A DNA stretch of 64,000 nucleotides from Streptomyces jumonjinensis (GTDB taxonomy: Bacteria > Actinomycetota > Actinomycetes > Streptomycetales > Streptomycetaceae), in assembly GCF_009600885.1 (NCBI RefSeq), contig NZ_VCLA01000151.1, positions 1-64,000 of the forward strand. Reading direction: 5' to 3'. Under the pieces are notes generated by a model. The model made no database searches, had not been told where the DNA came from, and saw only the letters and a list, made by a program, of their open reading frames with translations. Both the position numbers and the translations under genes were made by a program. Numbering within the stretch: the first letter of the stretch is position 1; every line of letters starts with the position of its first letter. Positions 8,276 through 16,825 of this stretch are shown here, piece by piece.

Positions 8276-9973
8276 ATGGCCGCCACGCCGGAAAAGCCCG
8301 CCCCAGCCGCGCCCCGCCGCAGAGCCGGACGCCACCGCGGCGAGGGTCAGTGGGCCGTTGGCCATATGACCCCCCTCAACGCCAACGAGCAGACCAAGAA
8401 GGACGACGACGGTCTCAATGTGCGGACACGCATTGAGACGATCTACGCCCATCGGGGCTTCGACTCCATCGACGGCGCCGATCTGCGGGGCCGGATGCGC
8501 TGGTGGGGTCTCTACACCCAGCGCAAGCCCGGGATCGACGGCGGAAAGACCGCGATCCTGGAGCCGGAGGAGCTGGACGACAAGTACTTCATGCTCCGGG
8601 TCCGCATCGACGGCGGCCGGCTGACCACCCGCCAGCTGCGCGTCATCGGCGAGATCTCCCAGGAGTTCGCCCGCGGCACCGCCGACATCACCGACCGGCA
8701 GAACGTCCAGTACCACTGGATCCGCATCGAGGACGTGCCCGAGATCTGGCGCCGCCTCGAAGCCGTGGGCCTGTCCACGACCGAGGCGTGCGGCGACACC
8801 CCCCGGGTGGTCCTCGGCTCGCCCGTGGCGGGCATCGCCGAGGACGAGATCATCGACGGCACCCCGGCCATCGACGAGATCTACCGCCGGATCGTCGGCA
8901 ACAAGGACTTCTCCAACCTGCCGCGCAAGTTCAAGTCCGCCATCTCCGGATCGCCGCTGCTCGATGTGGCCCACGAGATCAACGACATCGCGTTCGTCGG
9001 CGTCGAACACCCCGACCACGGCCCCGGTTTCGACCTCTGGGTGGGCGGCGGGCTCTCCACCAACCCCAAGATCGGCGTACGGCTGGGGGCCTGGGTCCCG
9101 CTGGACGACGTGCCCGATGTGTACGAGGGCGTCATCTCGGTCTTCCGCGACTACGGCTACCGGCGGCTGCGCACCCGCGCCCGGCTGAAGTTCCTGGTCG
9201 CCGACTGGGGACCGGAGAAGTTCCGGAAGGTCCTGGAGGACGAGTATCTGCTGCGCCGGCTCGCCGACGGGCCCGCGCCCGAGCAGCCCGTGGAGCGGTG
9301 GCGCGACCACATCGGGGTGCACCGCCAGAAGGACGGCCGGTTCTACGTCGGTTTCGCGCCGCGCGTCGGACGGGTCGACGGCACCATCCTCACCAAGATC
9401 GCCGAACTGGCCGAGGCCCATGGCTCGGGCCGGCTGCGCACCACCGCCGAGCAGAAGATGCTCGTCCTCGACATCGAGGAGTCCCAGGTCGAGTCGGTGG
9501 TGGCCGGTCTTGAGGCGCTGGATCTGCGGGTGAACCCGTCCCCGTTCCGGCGCGGCACGATGGCCTGCACCGGCATCGAGTTCTGCAAGCTGGCGATCGT
9601 GGAGACCAAGGCGCGCGGCGCCTCGCTCATCGACGAACTGGAGCGCCGTCTCCCGGAGTTCGACCAGCCGCTGACCATCAACGTCAACGGCTGCCCCAAC
9701 GCCTGCGCCCGTATCCAGGTGGCGGACATCGGTCTCAAGGGGCAGCTGGTCCTGGACGACGACGGCAACCAGGTCGAGGGCTTCCAGGTGCATCTGGGCG
9801 GCGCGCTCGGACTGGAGCCCGGCTTCGGCCGCAAGGTCCGCGGACTCAAGGTCACCTCGGCCGAACTGCCCGACTACGTCGAGCGGGTGCTGCGCCGCTT
9901 CCAGGAGCAGCGCACGGACGGCGAACGCTTCGCCACCTGGGCGGCCCGCGCCGACGCGGAGTCCCTCTCATGA
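8276..9973 (+). CDS. sir: Assimilatory nitrite/sulfite reductase, ferredoxin type
   Basis: A 565-residue sirohaem/[4Fe-4S] reductase. The paired ferredoxin-like and catalytic halves are visible (TDRQNVQYHW and RLRTTAEQKMLVLDI), as are the cluster ligands CTGIEFC (about residue 430) and NGCPNAC (about residue 470), the CX5C...CX3C pattern that binds the bridged sirohaem. Its place at the head of the cysH-C-D-N cluster argues for sulfite rather than nitrite as substrate. ATG at 8276 follows GAAGGA at 8261-8266. The stop overlaps the next ATG (ATGA), indicating coupling. Confidence 0.92.
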   Translation: MAATPEKPAPAAPRRRAGRHRGEGQWAVGHMTPLNANEQTKKDDDGLNVRTRIETIYAHRGFDSIDGADLRGRMRWWGLYTQRKPGIDGGKTAILEPEELDDKYFMLRVRIDGGRLTTRQLRVIGEISQEFARGTADITDRQNVQYHWIRIEDVPEIWRRLEAVGLSTTEACGDTPRVVLGSPVAGIAEDEIIDGTPAIDEIYRRIVGNKDFSNLPRKFKSAISGSPLLDVAHEINDIAFVGVEHPDHGPGFDLWVGGGLSTNPKIGVRLGAWVPLDDVPDVYEGVISVFRDYGYRRLRTRARLKFLVADWGPEKFRKVLEDEYLLRRLADGPAPEQPVERWRDHIGVHRQKDGRFYVGFAPRVGRVDGTILTKIAELAEAHGSGRLRTTAEQKMLVLDIEESQVESVVAGLEALDLRVNPSPFRRGTMACTGIEFCKLAIVETKARGASLIDELERRLPEFDQPLTINVNGCPNACARIQVADIGLKGQLVLDDDGNQVEGFQVHLGGALGLEPGFGRKVRGLKVTSAELPDYVERVLRRFQEQRTDGERFATWAARADAESLS

Positions 9974-10149
9974 GCGGACGCGCCGCCCCCTTCTACTGCC
10001 CCTACTGCGGAGACGAGGATCTGCGCCCCAGCGAGCAGGGCCACGGCGCCTGGGAGTGCGCCGCCTGCAACCGGGCCTTTCAGCTGAAGTTCCTCGGGCT
10101 GCTGGCCCGGGGGCTGCGAAACGACGACGGCGGAGCCGAGGAGATATGA
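9970..10149 (+). CDS. Small zinc-ribbon protein in the sulfur operon (59 aa)
   Basis: A 59-residue protein coupled at both ends: its ATG overlaps the sulfite reductase stop, and its stop overlaps the cysH ATG. Two CXXC knuckles (CPYC at residues 10-13, CAAC at residues 30-33) spaced 16 residues apart predict a zinc ribbon or a small metal/redox site. The fixed position between sulfite reductase and cysH suggests a role with one of these Fe-S enzymes, for example electron transfer, cluster delivery or regulation. No function is known to me. Confidence 0.82.
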   Translation: MSGRAAPFYCPYCGDEDLRPSEQGHGAWECAACNRAFQLKFLGLLARGLRNDDGGAEEI

Positions 10150-10844
10150 CGGCCATACGCACCACCGATCTGCGCGAGCTGGCCGAACGGGCCGGACGGG
10201 AATTCGAGGACGCACCGGCCCTCGACATCCTCGGCTGGGCCGCAAAGACCTTCGGCCCCCGGTTCTGCGTCACCTCCTCCATGGAGGACGCGGTCGTCGC
10301 CCATCTGGCCTCCCGCGCCTTCCCCGGCGTAGACGTCGTCTTCCTCGACACCGGCTACCACTTCCCCGAGACCATCGGGACCCGGGACGCCGTCGAGGCC
10401 GTGATGGACGTCCGTCTCATCACCCTCACCCCCCGCCGTACGGTGGCCGAGCAGGACGCCGAGCACGGGCCGCGGCTCCATGACCGCGACCCCGATCTCT
10501 GCTGCGCCCTGCGGAAGGTCCAGCCGCTGGAGGAGGGCCTGACCGAGTACGACGCCTGGGCGACCGGGCTGCGCCGCGACGAGTCCCCCACCCGGGCGAA
10601 CACCCCCGTCGTCGGCTGGGACGAGCGCCGGGGGAAGGTCAAGGTCTCCCCCATCGCCCGCTGGACGCAGGACGACGTCGACGCCTATGTCGCCGAGCAC
10701 GGCGTGCTCACCAATCCGCTGCTGATGGACGGCTACGCCTCCGTGGGCTGCGCGCCCTGCACCCGCCGGGTGCGGGAGGGCGAGGATGTGCGCGCCGGCC
10801 GCTGGGCCGGCCGGGGCAAGACGGAATGCGGACTGCACGGATGA
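10146..10844 (+). CDS. cysH: Phosphoadenylyl-/adenylyl-sulfate reductase CysH
   Basis: A 232-residue PAPS/APS reductase that makes sulfite from activated sulfate. It shows the nucleotide loop TSSMEDAV (about residue 40), the CC pair (DLCCALRKV) and CAPC that together ligate a [4Fe-4S] cluster, and the C-terminal catalytic ECGLH. The CC/CXXC pattern is typical of the plant/actinobacterial APS-reductase type, although cysC next door could also supply PAPS. The choice of APS or PAPS cannot be settled by reading. The start overlaps the upstream small gene (ATGA). Confidence 0.92.
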   Translation: MTAIRTTDLRELAERAGREFEDAPALDILGWAAKTFGPRFCVTSSMEDAVVAHLASRAFPGVDVVFLDTGYHFPETIGTRDAVEAVMDVRLITLTPRRTVAEQDAEHGPRLHDRDPDLCCALRKVQPLEEGLTEYDAWATGLRRDESPTRANTPVVGWDERRGKVKVSPIARWTQDDVDAYVAEHGVLTNPLLMDGYASVGCAPCTRRVREGEDVRAGRWAGRGKTECGLHG

Positions 10845-10896
10845 CGGAACAGGGTCACAGAGTCCTATGGAAGACCTTCAGCGGCGGGAGAGCGAA

Positions 10897-11430
10897 GTGA
10901 CTGGGGCCACCATCTGGCTCACCGGGCTGCCGAGCGCGGGCAAGACCACCATCGCCTACGCGCTGGCGGAGCGGCTGCGCGCCGAGGGCCATCGCACCGA
11001 GGTCCTCGACGGCGACGAGATCCGCGAGTTCCTCTCCGCGGGCCTCGGCTTCAGCCGCGAGGACCGGCACACCAACGTCCAGCGGATCGGCTTCGTCGCC
11101 GGACTGCTCGCGTCCCACGGTGTGAAGGTGCTCGTACCGGTCATCGCGCCGTACGCCGACAGCCGGGAGGCGGTGCGCAAGCGCCACGCCGCCGCGTCCA
11201 CGCCGTATCTGGAGGTTCATGTGGCGACCCCGGTCGAGGTGTGCTCCGAGCGTGATGTGAAGGGGCTGTACGCCAAGCAGGCGGCCGGTGAGATCAGCGG
11301 GCTGACCGGGGTCGACGACCCCTATGAGGCGCCCGCCGCGCCGGATCTGCGGATCGAGTCCCAGCACCAGAGCGTCGACGAGTCCGCGACCGCGGTCCGG
11401 GCGCTGCTCGCCGAAAGGGGTGTTCTGTGA
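10897..11430 (+). CDS. cysC: Adenylyl-sulfate kinase CysC
   Basis: A 177-residue APS kinase (APS + ATP to PAPS). It has Walker A GLPSAGKTTIA at about residue 8, the DGDEIREFLS substrate motif and the GLYAKQAAGEISGLTGVDDPYEAP lid region. The GTG at 10897 is preferred: GGGAG lies just upstream, and the protein then begins directly with TGATIWLTGLPS as in homologues. An in-frame ATG at 10867 would add ten residues but has no ribosome-binding site. The stop overlaps the cysD GTG (GTGA). Confidence 0.9.
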   Translation: MTGATIWLTGLPSAGKTTIAYALAERLRAEGHRTEVLDGDEIREFLSAGLGFSREDRHTNVQRIGFVAGLLASHGVKVLVPVIAPYADSREAVRKRHAAASTPYLEVHVATPVEVCSERDVKGLYAKQAAGEISGLTGVDDPYEAPAAPDLRIESQHQSVDESATAVRALLAERGVL

Positions 11431-12377
11431 GCGAGGCACACGGTACGACGGCGGTCGCGGGCCTTCAGGACGAGGACAGTCCCTACGCCCTCTCCCATCT
11501 CGACGCGCTCGAATCCGAGGCGGTGCACATCTTCCGCGAGGTGGCGGGAGAGTTCGAGCGGCCGGTGATCCTCTTCTCCGGCGGCAAGGACTCCATCGTC
11601 ATGCTGCATCTGGCGCTGAAGGCGTTCGCACCCGCCACGGTCCCCTTCTCGCTGCTCCATGTGGACACCGGGCACAACTTCCCCGAGGTCATCGAGTACC
11701 GCGACCGGGTGGTGGACCGGCATGGACTGCGGCTGCATGTGGCCTCCGTACAGGAGTACATCGACGCCGGGAAGCTGCGCGAGCGCCCCGACGGCACCCG
11801 CAATCCGCTCCAGACCGTGCCGCTGACCGAGGCGATCCAGCTCCACCGCTTCGACGCGGTCTTCGGCGGCGGGCGCCGGGACGAGGAGAAGGCCCGCGCC
11901 AAGGAGCGGGTGTTCTCGCTGCGCGACGAGTTCTCGCAGTGGAATCCGCGCCGGCAGCGCCCCGAGCTGTGGCAGCTCTACAACGGACGGCACGCGCCCG
12001 GCGAGCATGTGCGGGTCTTCCCGCTGTCCAACTGGACCGAGCTCGACGTCTGGCAGTACATCGAGCGGGAGCGGATCGAGCTGCCGGAGATCTACTTCGC
12101 CCATGAGCGCGAGGTGTTCCAGCGGTCGGGGATGTGGCTGACCGCGGGCGACTGGGGCGGCCCCAAGGACTCCGAGCAGGTCGAGACCCGGCTGATCCGC
12201 TACCGCACGGTCGGCGACATGTCCTGCACCGGCGCGGTGGACTCGGACGCCGCCACCCTGGACGCGGTGATCACCGAGATCGCGGCCTCCCGGCTCACCG
12301 AGCGCGGCGCCACCCGCGCCGACGACAAGCTCTCCGAGGCGGCGATGGAAGACCGCAAACGCGAAGGGTACTTCTAG
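11427..12377 (+). CDS. cysD: Sulfate adenylyltransferase small subunit CysD
   Basis: A 316-residue PP-loop ATP sulfurylase subunit that forms APS from sulfate and ATP. The nucleotide-binding SGGKDS (about residue 51) and the typical VDTGHNFPEVIEYRD and GGGRRDEEKARAKER segments are present, and the C-terminus ends with the conserved KREGYF. It acts as a heterodimer with the GTPase CysN, encoded 2 bp downstream. The GTG start overlaps the cysC stop. Confidence 0.95.
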   Translation: MSEAHGTTAVAGLQDEDSPYALSHLDALESEAVHIFREVAGEFERPVILFSGGKDSIVMLHLALKAFAPATVPFSLLHVDTGHNFPEVIEYRDRVVDRHGLRLHVASVQEYIDAGKLRERPDGTRNPLQTVPLTEAIQLHRFDAVFGGGRRDEEKARAKERVFSLRDEFSQWNPRRQRPELWQLYNGRHAPGEHVRVFPLSNWTELDVWQYIERERIELPEIYFAHEREVFQRSGMWLTAGDWGGPKDSEQVETRLIRYRTVGDMSCTGAVDSDAATLDAVITEIAASRLTERGATRADDKLSEAAMEDRKREGYF

Positions 12378-12379
12378 CC

Positions 12380-13720
12380 ATGACGACCGCCACCGATCAT
12401 CTCTCCGCCACCACCCTGCTGCGTTTCGCGACCGCGGGCTCCGTCGACGACGGCAAGTCCACCCTGGTGGGGCGGCTGCTGCACGACTCCAAGTCGGTGC
12501 TGACCGACCAGCTGGAGGCGGTGGAGCACGCCTCCCGCTCCCGGGGCCAGGAAGCGCCCGATCTGGCGCTGCTCACCGACGGTCTGCGGGCCGAGCGGGA
12601 GCAGGGCATCACCATCGACGTGGCCTACCGCTACTTCGCCACCGCGCGGCGGCGGTTCATCCTCGCCGACACCCCCGGGCATGTGCAGTACACCCGGAAC
12701 ATGGTCACCGGGGCCTCCACGGCCGAGCTCGCGGTGGTCCTGGTCGACGCGCGGAACGGGGTCGTGGAGCAGACCCGCCGCCATGCCGCCGTCGCCGCCC
12801 TGCTGCGGGTGCCGCATGTGGTCCTCGCGGTCAACAAGATGGACCTGGTCGGCTATGCCGAGCCCGTCTTCGCGGAGATCGCCGAGGAGTTCACCACCTA
12901 CGCCCTGGAGCTGGGCGTGCCCGAGATCACCGCCATCCCGATCTCCGCGCTCGCCGGGGACAATGTGGTGGAGCCCTCCGCCCATATGGACTGGTACGGC
13001 GGGCCGACGGTGCTGGAGCATCTGGAGACCGTGCCGGTCGCCCATGACCTCACCGGCTGCCACGCCCGGTTCCCGGTGCAGTACGTCATCCGCCCGCAGA
13101 CCGCCGAGCACCCCGACTACCGGGGGTACGCGGGCCAGATCGCGGCGGGCACCTTCCGCACCGGCGAGGCGGTGACGGTGCTGCCGTCCGGCCGTACGTC
13201 GAAGATCGCCGGGATCGATCTGCTCGGCGAGGCGGTGGACATCGCCTGGACCCCGCAGTCGGTCACCCTGCTGCTGGAGGACGACATCGACGTCTCGCGC
13301 GGCGATCTGATCGTGCCGAGCACCGATGTCCCGGCGACCGCCCAGGACATCGAGGCCACGGTCTGCCATGTCGCCGACCAGCCGCTCACCGTGGGCCAGC
13401 GGGTGCTGCTGAAGCACACCACCCGGACCGTCAAGGCGATCGTCCGGGACATCCCCTCCCGGCTCACCCTCGACGACCTCTCCCAGCACCCGGCCCCCGG
13501 ACTGCTGGTCGCCAATGACATCGGCCTGGTGACGCTGCGCACCGCCGAGCCGCTCGCCCTCGACTCGTACGCCGAGTCCCGGCGCACCGGCTCGTTCCTT
13601 CTGATCGACCCGGCCGACGGCACCACGCTGGCGGCCGGCATGGCGGGAGACTCGTTCGCGAGCACCGCCCGGGCCGCACAGCCGGCCGACGGCGACGACG
13701 ACACAGCATGGGATTTCTGA
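12380..13720 (+). CDS. cysN: Sulfate adenylyltransferase large subunit (GTPase) CysN
   Basis: A 446-residue elongation-factor-like GTPase. G1 is AGSVDDGKST (about residue 19), the switch segment is REQGITIDVAYRYF, G3 is DTPGH and G4 is NKMD, followed by two beta-barrel domains. GTP hydrolysis drives APS formation with CysD. There is no fused APS kinase domain; a separate cysC is present. ATG at 12380 lies 2 bp after the cysD stop. Confidence 0.95.
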   Translation: MTTATDHLSATTLLRFATAGSVDDGKSTLVGRLLHDSKSVLTDQLEAVEHASRSRGQEAPDLALLTDGLRAEREQGITIDVAYRYFATARRRFILADTPGHVQYTRNMVTGASTAELAVVLVDARNGVVEQTRRHAAVAALLRVPHVVLAVNKMDLVGYAEPVFAEIAEEFTTYALELGVPEITAIPISALAGDNVVEPSAHMDWYGGPTVLEHLETVPVAHDLTGCHARFPVQYVIRPQTAEHPDYRGYAGQIAAGTFRTGEAVTVLPSGRTSKIAGIDLLGEAVDIAWTPQSVTLLLEDDIDVSRGDLIVPSTDVPATAQDIEATVCHVADQPLTVGQRVLLKHTTRTVKAIVRDIPSRLTLDDLSQHPAPGLLVANDIGLVTLRTAEPLALDSYAESRRTGSFLLIDPADGTTLAAGMAGDSFASTARAAQPADGDDDTAWDF

Positions 13721-13721
13721 G

Positions 13722-13820
13722 ATGACCGATGTGTACGCGACCTTCGCGAAGGAGGGCGGCCGAGTGGGCAGCGGCACCCTCGGCGCGGGCTCGGGGGGTG
13801 TCGTGCGATGTGCGCGATAA
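13722..13820 (+). CDS. Small ORF between cysN and the ABC importer (32 aa)
   Basis: An ATG one base after the cysN stop opens a 32-codon frame (MTDVYATFAKEGG ...) that ends at 13820, 103 bp before the next gene. Its only Cys codon (TGT) is third from the stop. No ribosome-binding site distinct from coupling and no recognised family. It could be a coupled micropeptide, a second leader for the transporter genes, or chance. Confidence 0.3.
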   Translation: MTDVYATFAKEGGRVGSGTLGAGSGGVVRCAR

Positions 13821-13923
13821 CGCCTCCCAGCCATCCGTATCAGAGACGAAGACAGAGATCCGCCGACATCCCGGCCGCGTCCGTCCGACGTGAGCGCCGG
13901 GGTTTACGAGAGGAACGCCCTCC

Positions 13924-15033
13924 GTGCCTGCCACCCGTACCATCCTGCGCCGCGGTATCGCAGCCGCCGCCGCTCTGCCGCTGCTGATCGGCGCGCTCGC
14001 CTCCTGCGGCTACGGCTCCGAGGCCGATGAGAGCGACAAGGCCGCACCGGCCGCCAAGGGCGAGAAGCTCTCCGCCGACACCGTGAAGCTGGGCTACTTC
14101 CCCAATCTGACCCATGCCACCGCCCTCGTCGGCGAGCAGGAGGGCATCCTCCAGAAGGAACTGGGCGGCACCCAGCTCAAGTCCACCACCTTCAACGCCG
14201 GGCCCTCCGAGATCGAGGCCCTCAACGCGGGCTCCATCGACATCGGCTTCATCGGCCCCTCGCCCGCGATCAACGGCTTCACCAAGTCCCAGGGGAAGAA
14301 TCTGCGGATCGTCGCCGGTTCCGCCTCCGGCGGCGTCAAGCTGGTGGTGAACCCCAAGAAGATCAAGACGCTGGACGATCTCAAGGGCAAGAAGATCGCG
14401 ACCCCGCAGCTGGGCAACACCCAGGACGTCTCGTTCCTCAACTGGATAGCCGAGAAGGGCTGGACGACCGACGCCCAGAGCGGCAAGGGCGACGTCTCCG
14501 TCGTCCGCTCCGACAACAAGATCACCCCGGACGCCTATAAGTCGGGCTCCATCGACGGCGCGTGGGTGCCGGAGCCGACCGCGTCCAAGCTGGTCGCACT
14601 GGGCGCCAAGGAGCTGCTCGACGAGTCGACGCTGTGGCCGGACGAGAAGTTCGTGATCACCCACATCATCGTGTCGCAGAAGTTCCTCAAGGAGCACCCG
14701 GACGTGGTGGAGGCCGTGGTCCGCGGCTCGGTGAAGACCAACGCCTGGATCAACGCCAACCCCGAGAAGGCGAAGGCGTCCGCCAACGCCAAGCTGAAGG
14801 CGCTCACCGGCAAGGAACTGCCCGCCGAGATCATCGACCCGGCGTGGCCCTCGATCGCGTTCACCGACGACCCGCTGGCCACCACCCTCCAGACGCAGGC
14901 CGGATACGCGGTGAAGGCCGGGCTGCTGGAGAAGCCCGACCTGAACGGCATCTACGACCTGAGCGCGCTGAACAAGGTCCTCAAGGCCGAGGGCGAGCCC
15001 GAGGTCTCCGACGCCGGTCTCGGCGTCAAGTAA
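13924..15033 (+). CDS. ABC transporter substrate-binding lipoprotein, aliphatic sulfonate/sulfate-ester type
   Basis: A 369-residue lipoprotein: basic n-region, hydrophobic core and lipobox LASC with Cys28. The mature part matches the SsuA/TauA/NrtA fold (KLGYFPNLTHATALVGEQEGI, AGSIDIGFIGPSPAINGF, GSIDGAWVPEPTASKL). It would bind a sulfonate or related sulfur source outside the membrane and deliver it to the next two gene products. The GTG start follows GAGAGGA. The precise ligand is not predictable. Confidence 0.87.
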   Translation: MPATRTILRRGIAAAAALPLLIGALASCGYGSEADESDKAAPAAKGEKLSADTVKLGYFPNLTHATALVGEQEGILQKELGGTQLKSTTFNAGPSEIEALNAGSIDIGFIGPSPAINGFTKSQGKNLRIVAGSASGGVKLVVNPKKIKTLDDLKGKKIATPQLGNTQDVSFLNWIAEKGWTTDAQSGKGDVSVVRSDNKITPDAYKSGSIDGAWVPEPTASKLVALGAKELLDESTLWPDEKFVITHIIVSQKFLKEHPDVVEAVVRGSVKTNAWINANPEKAKASANAKLKALTGKELPAEIIDPAWPSIAFTDDPLATTLQTQAGYAVKAGLLEKPDLNGIYDLSALNKVLKAEGEPEVSDAGLGVK

Positions 15034-15066
15034 ATCCGCAGCCACGTTCCCCAGGAGGTGACGACC

Positions 15067-15861
15067 ATGGCCACCCTCACCAAGGACCAGGCCGAGGACC
15101 GTACGACGACGACGGCCGGACCCGCCGCCCGTATCGAGCATGTCTCGAAGTCCTTCACGGGCCCCGCGGGCGGGCAGCTCGTCCTGGACGACATCAGCCT
15201 CGATGTCGCTCCGGGCGAGTTCGTCACCCTCCTGGGGGCCTCGGGCTGCGGAAAGTCCACTCTGCTCAATCTGGTGGCGGGCCTGGACCGGCCCTCCGCC
15301 GGCGCCATCACCACCCAGGGCCGCCCCGCGCTGATGTTCCAGGAGCACGCCCTGTTCCCCTGGCTGACGGCGGGCAAGAACATCGAGCTCGCGCTGCGGC
15401 TGCGCGGGGTCGCCAAAGCGGAGCGGCGGCCCGAGGCGGAGCGGCTGCTCGACCTGGTGCGCCTCAGCGGCGCCTACGGCAAGCGGGTGCACGAGCTCTC
15501 CGGCGGTATGCGCCAGCGGGTGGCGCTCGCCCGGGCGCTGGCCCAGGACAGCCAGCTGCTGCTGATGGACGAGCCGTTCGCCGCGCTGGACGCCATCACC
15601 CGCGATGTGCTCCATGACGAGCTGACCCGGATCTGGCGCGAGACCCGGCTGTCGGTGCTCTTCGTCACCCATAACGTCCGTGAGGCCGTGCGGCTGGCCG
15701 AGCGGGTGGTGCTGCTGTCCTCGCGCCCGGGGCGGATCGCCCGGGAGTGGACCGTCGGCATCGAACAGCCGCGCCGTATCGAGGACGCCGCCGTGGCGGA
15801 GCTGTCCATCGAGATCACCGAAGAACTGCGTGGGGAGATCCGCCGACATGGCCAGCACTGA
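15067..15861 (+). CDS. ABC transporter ATP-binding protein, sulfonate/nitrate family
   Basis: A 264-residue ATPase. Walker A is GASGCGKST (about residue 57), the Q-loop is MFQEHALFPW, the signature is LSGGMRQRVALARAL, Walker B is LLLMDEPFAALD and the switch His lies in VTHNVREA. The SsuB/TauB-like sequence fits the flanking SsuA- and SsuC-like genes. ATG at 15067 was chosen over the GTG at 15058 because the GTG lies inside the AGGAGG ribosome-binding site. It overlaps the permease gene by 14 bp. Confidence 0.9.
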   Translation: MATLTKDQAEDRTTTTAGPAARIEHVSKSFTGPAGGQLVLDDISLDVAPGEFVTLLGASGCGKSTLLNLVAGLDRPSAGAITTQGRPALMFQEHALFPWLTAGKNIELALRLRGVAKAERRPEAERLLDLVRLSGAYGKRVHELSGGMRQRVALARALAQDSQLLLMDEPFAALDAITRDVLHDELTRIWRETRLSVLFVTHNVREAVRLAERVVLLSSRPGRIAREWTVGIEQPRRIEDAAVAELSIEITEELRGEIRRHGQH

Positions 15862-16741
15862 CACCGCCGCCAAGGGCGCTGAATCCGACGATCTGGCCGG
15901 TCTGGAAGCGGGGCTCGACGCGCTGGACACGGTGCAGTCCCATCGCACCCCGGTGAGCGAGGTCCTCCTCAAGAAGGTGCTGCCGCCGCTGGTCGCGGTC
16001 GCCCTGGTGGTCGCCGTATGGCAGTTCCTGGTCTGGGCGGAGGTCACCGACGAGGGCAGTCTGCCCGCACCGTCCGCGGTGTGGGACAGCGTGTCCGACC
16101 TGTGGTTGCAGGGCACCCTGCTGGAGGTCGTCTGGACCAGCGTCTCTCGCGGTCTGCTCGGCTTTCTGCTGGCGCTCGCCATCGGCACTCCGCTGGGGCT
16201 GCTGGTCGCCCGGGTGAAGTTCGTCCGGGCCGCGATCGGGCCCATCCTCTCCGGTCTCCAGTCGCTGCCCTCGGTGGCCTGGGTGCCGCCCGCGGTCATC
16301 TGGCTCGGGCTGAACAACCAGATGATGTACGCCGTGATCCTGCTGGGCGCGGTGCCCTCCATCGCCAACGGGCTGGTCTCCGGGGTCGACCAGGTGCCGC
16401 CGCTCTTTCTGCGGGCGGGCCGCACCCTGGGCGCCACGGGGCTGAAGGGCACCTGGCACATCGTGATGCCGGCGGCGCTCCCCGGCTATGTGGCGGGGCT
16501 CAAACAGGGCTGGGCGTTCTCCTGGCGGTCGCTGATGGCCGCCGAGATCATCGCGTCCTCGCCCGATCTGGGCCTGGGGCTCGGCCAGTTGCTGGAGAAC
16601 GGGCGGAACAACTCCGATATGCCCGGGGTGTTCCTGGCCATCCTGCTGATCCTGACCGTCGGCATCGCCATCGATCTGCTGCTCTTCAGCCCGCTGGAGC
16701 GAGCGGTGCTGCGGGGCCGGGGACTGCTGGTCAAGAGCTGA
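15848..16741 (+). CDS. ABC transporter permease, sulfonate/nitrate family
   Basis: A 297-residue permease with about six transmembrane segments and the conserved cytoplasmic EAA-type loop (AGRTLGATGLKGTWHIVMPAALPGYVAGLKQG, about residues 195-225) that docks to the ATPase. The N-terminal 45 residues are hydrophilic. Completes an SsuABC-like importer cotranscribed with sulfate assimilation genes, which supports a sulfur-containing substrate. The start overlaps the upstream ATPase gene. Confidence 0.9.
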   Translation: MASTDTAAKGAESDDLAGLEAGLDALDTVQSHRTPVSEVLLKKVLPPLVAVALVVAVWQFLVWAEVTDEGSLPAPSAVWDSVSDLWLQGTLLEVVWTSVSRGLLGFLLALAIGTPLGLLVARVKFVRAAIGPILSGLQSLPSVAWVPPAVIWLGLNNQMMYAVILLGAVPSIANGLVSGVDQVPPLFLRAGRTLGATGLKGTWHIVMPAALPGYVAGLKQGWAFSWRSLMAAEIIASSPDLGLGLGQLLENGRNNSDMPGVFLAILLILTVGIAIDLLLFSPLERAVLRGRGLLVKS

Positions 16742-16825
16742 CCCCACCCTGGCCCCGCGGCCTCTGCCCCCTGGCCCCCGGCCCCCGGCCCCCGGAAACG
16801 ACGCGAACAGAGCTGAGTGACGATC

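Noticed and set aside
8276..9973. Nitrite reductase instead of sulfite reductase
   Set aside because: The motifs fit both, but the gene heads a sulfate assimilation operon, which favours sulfite.
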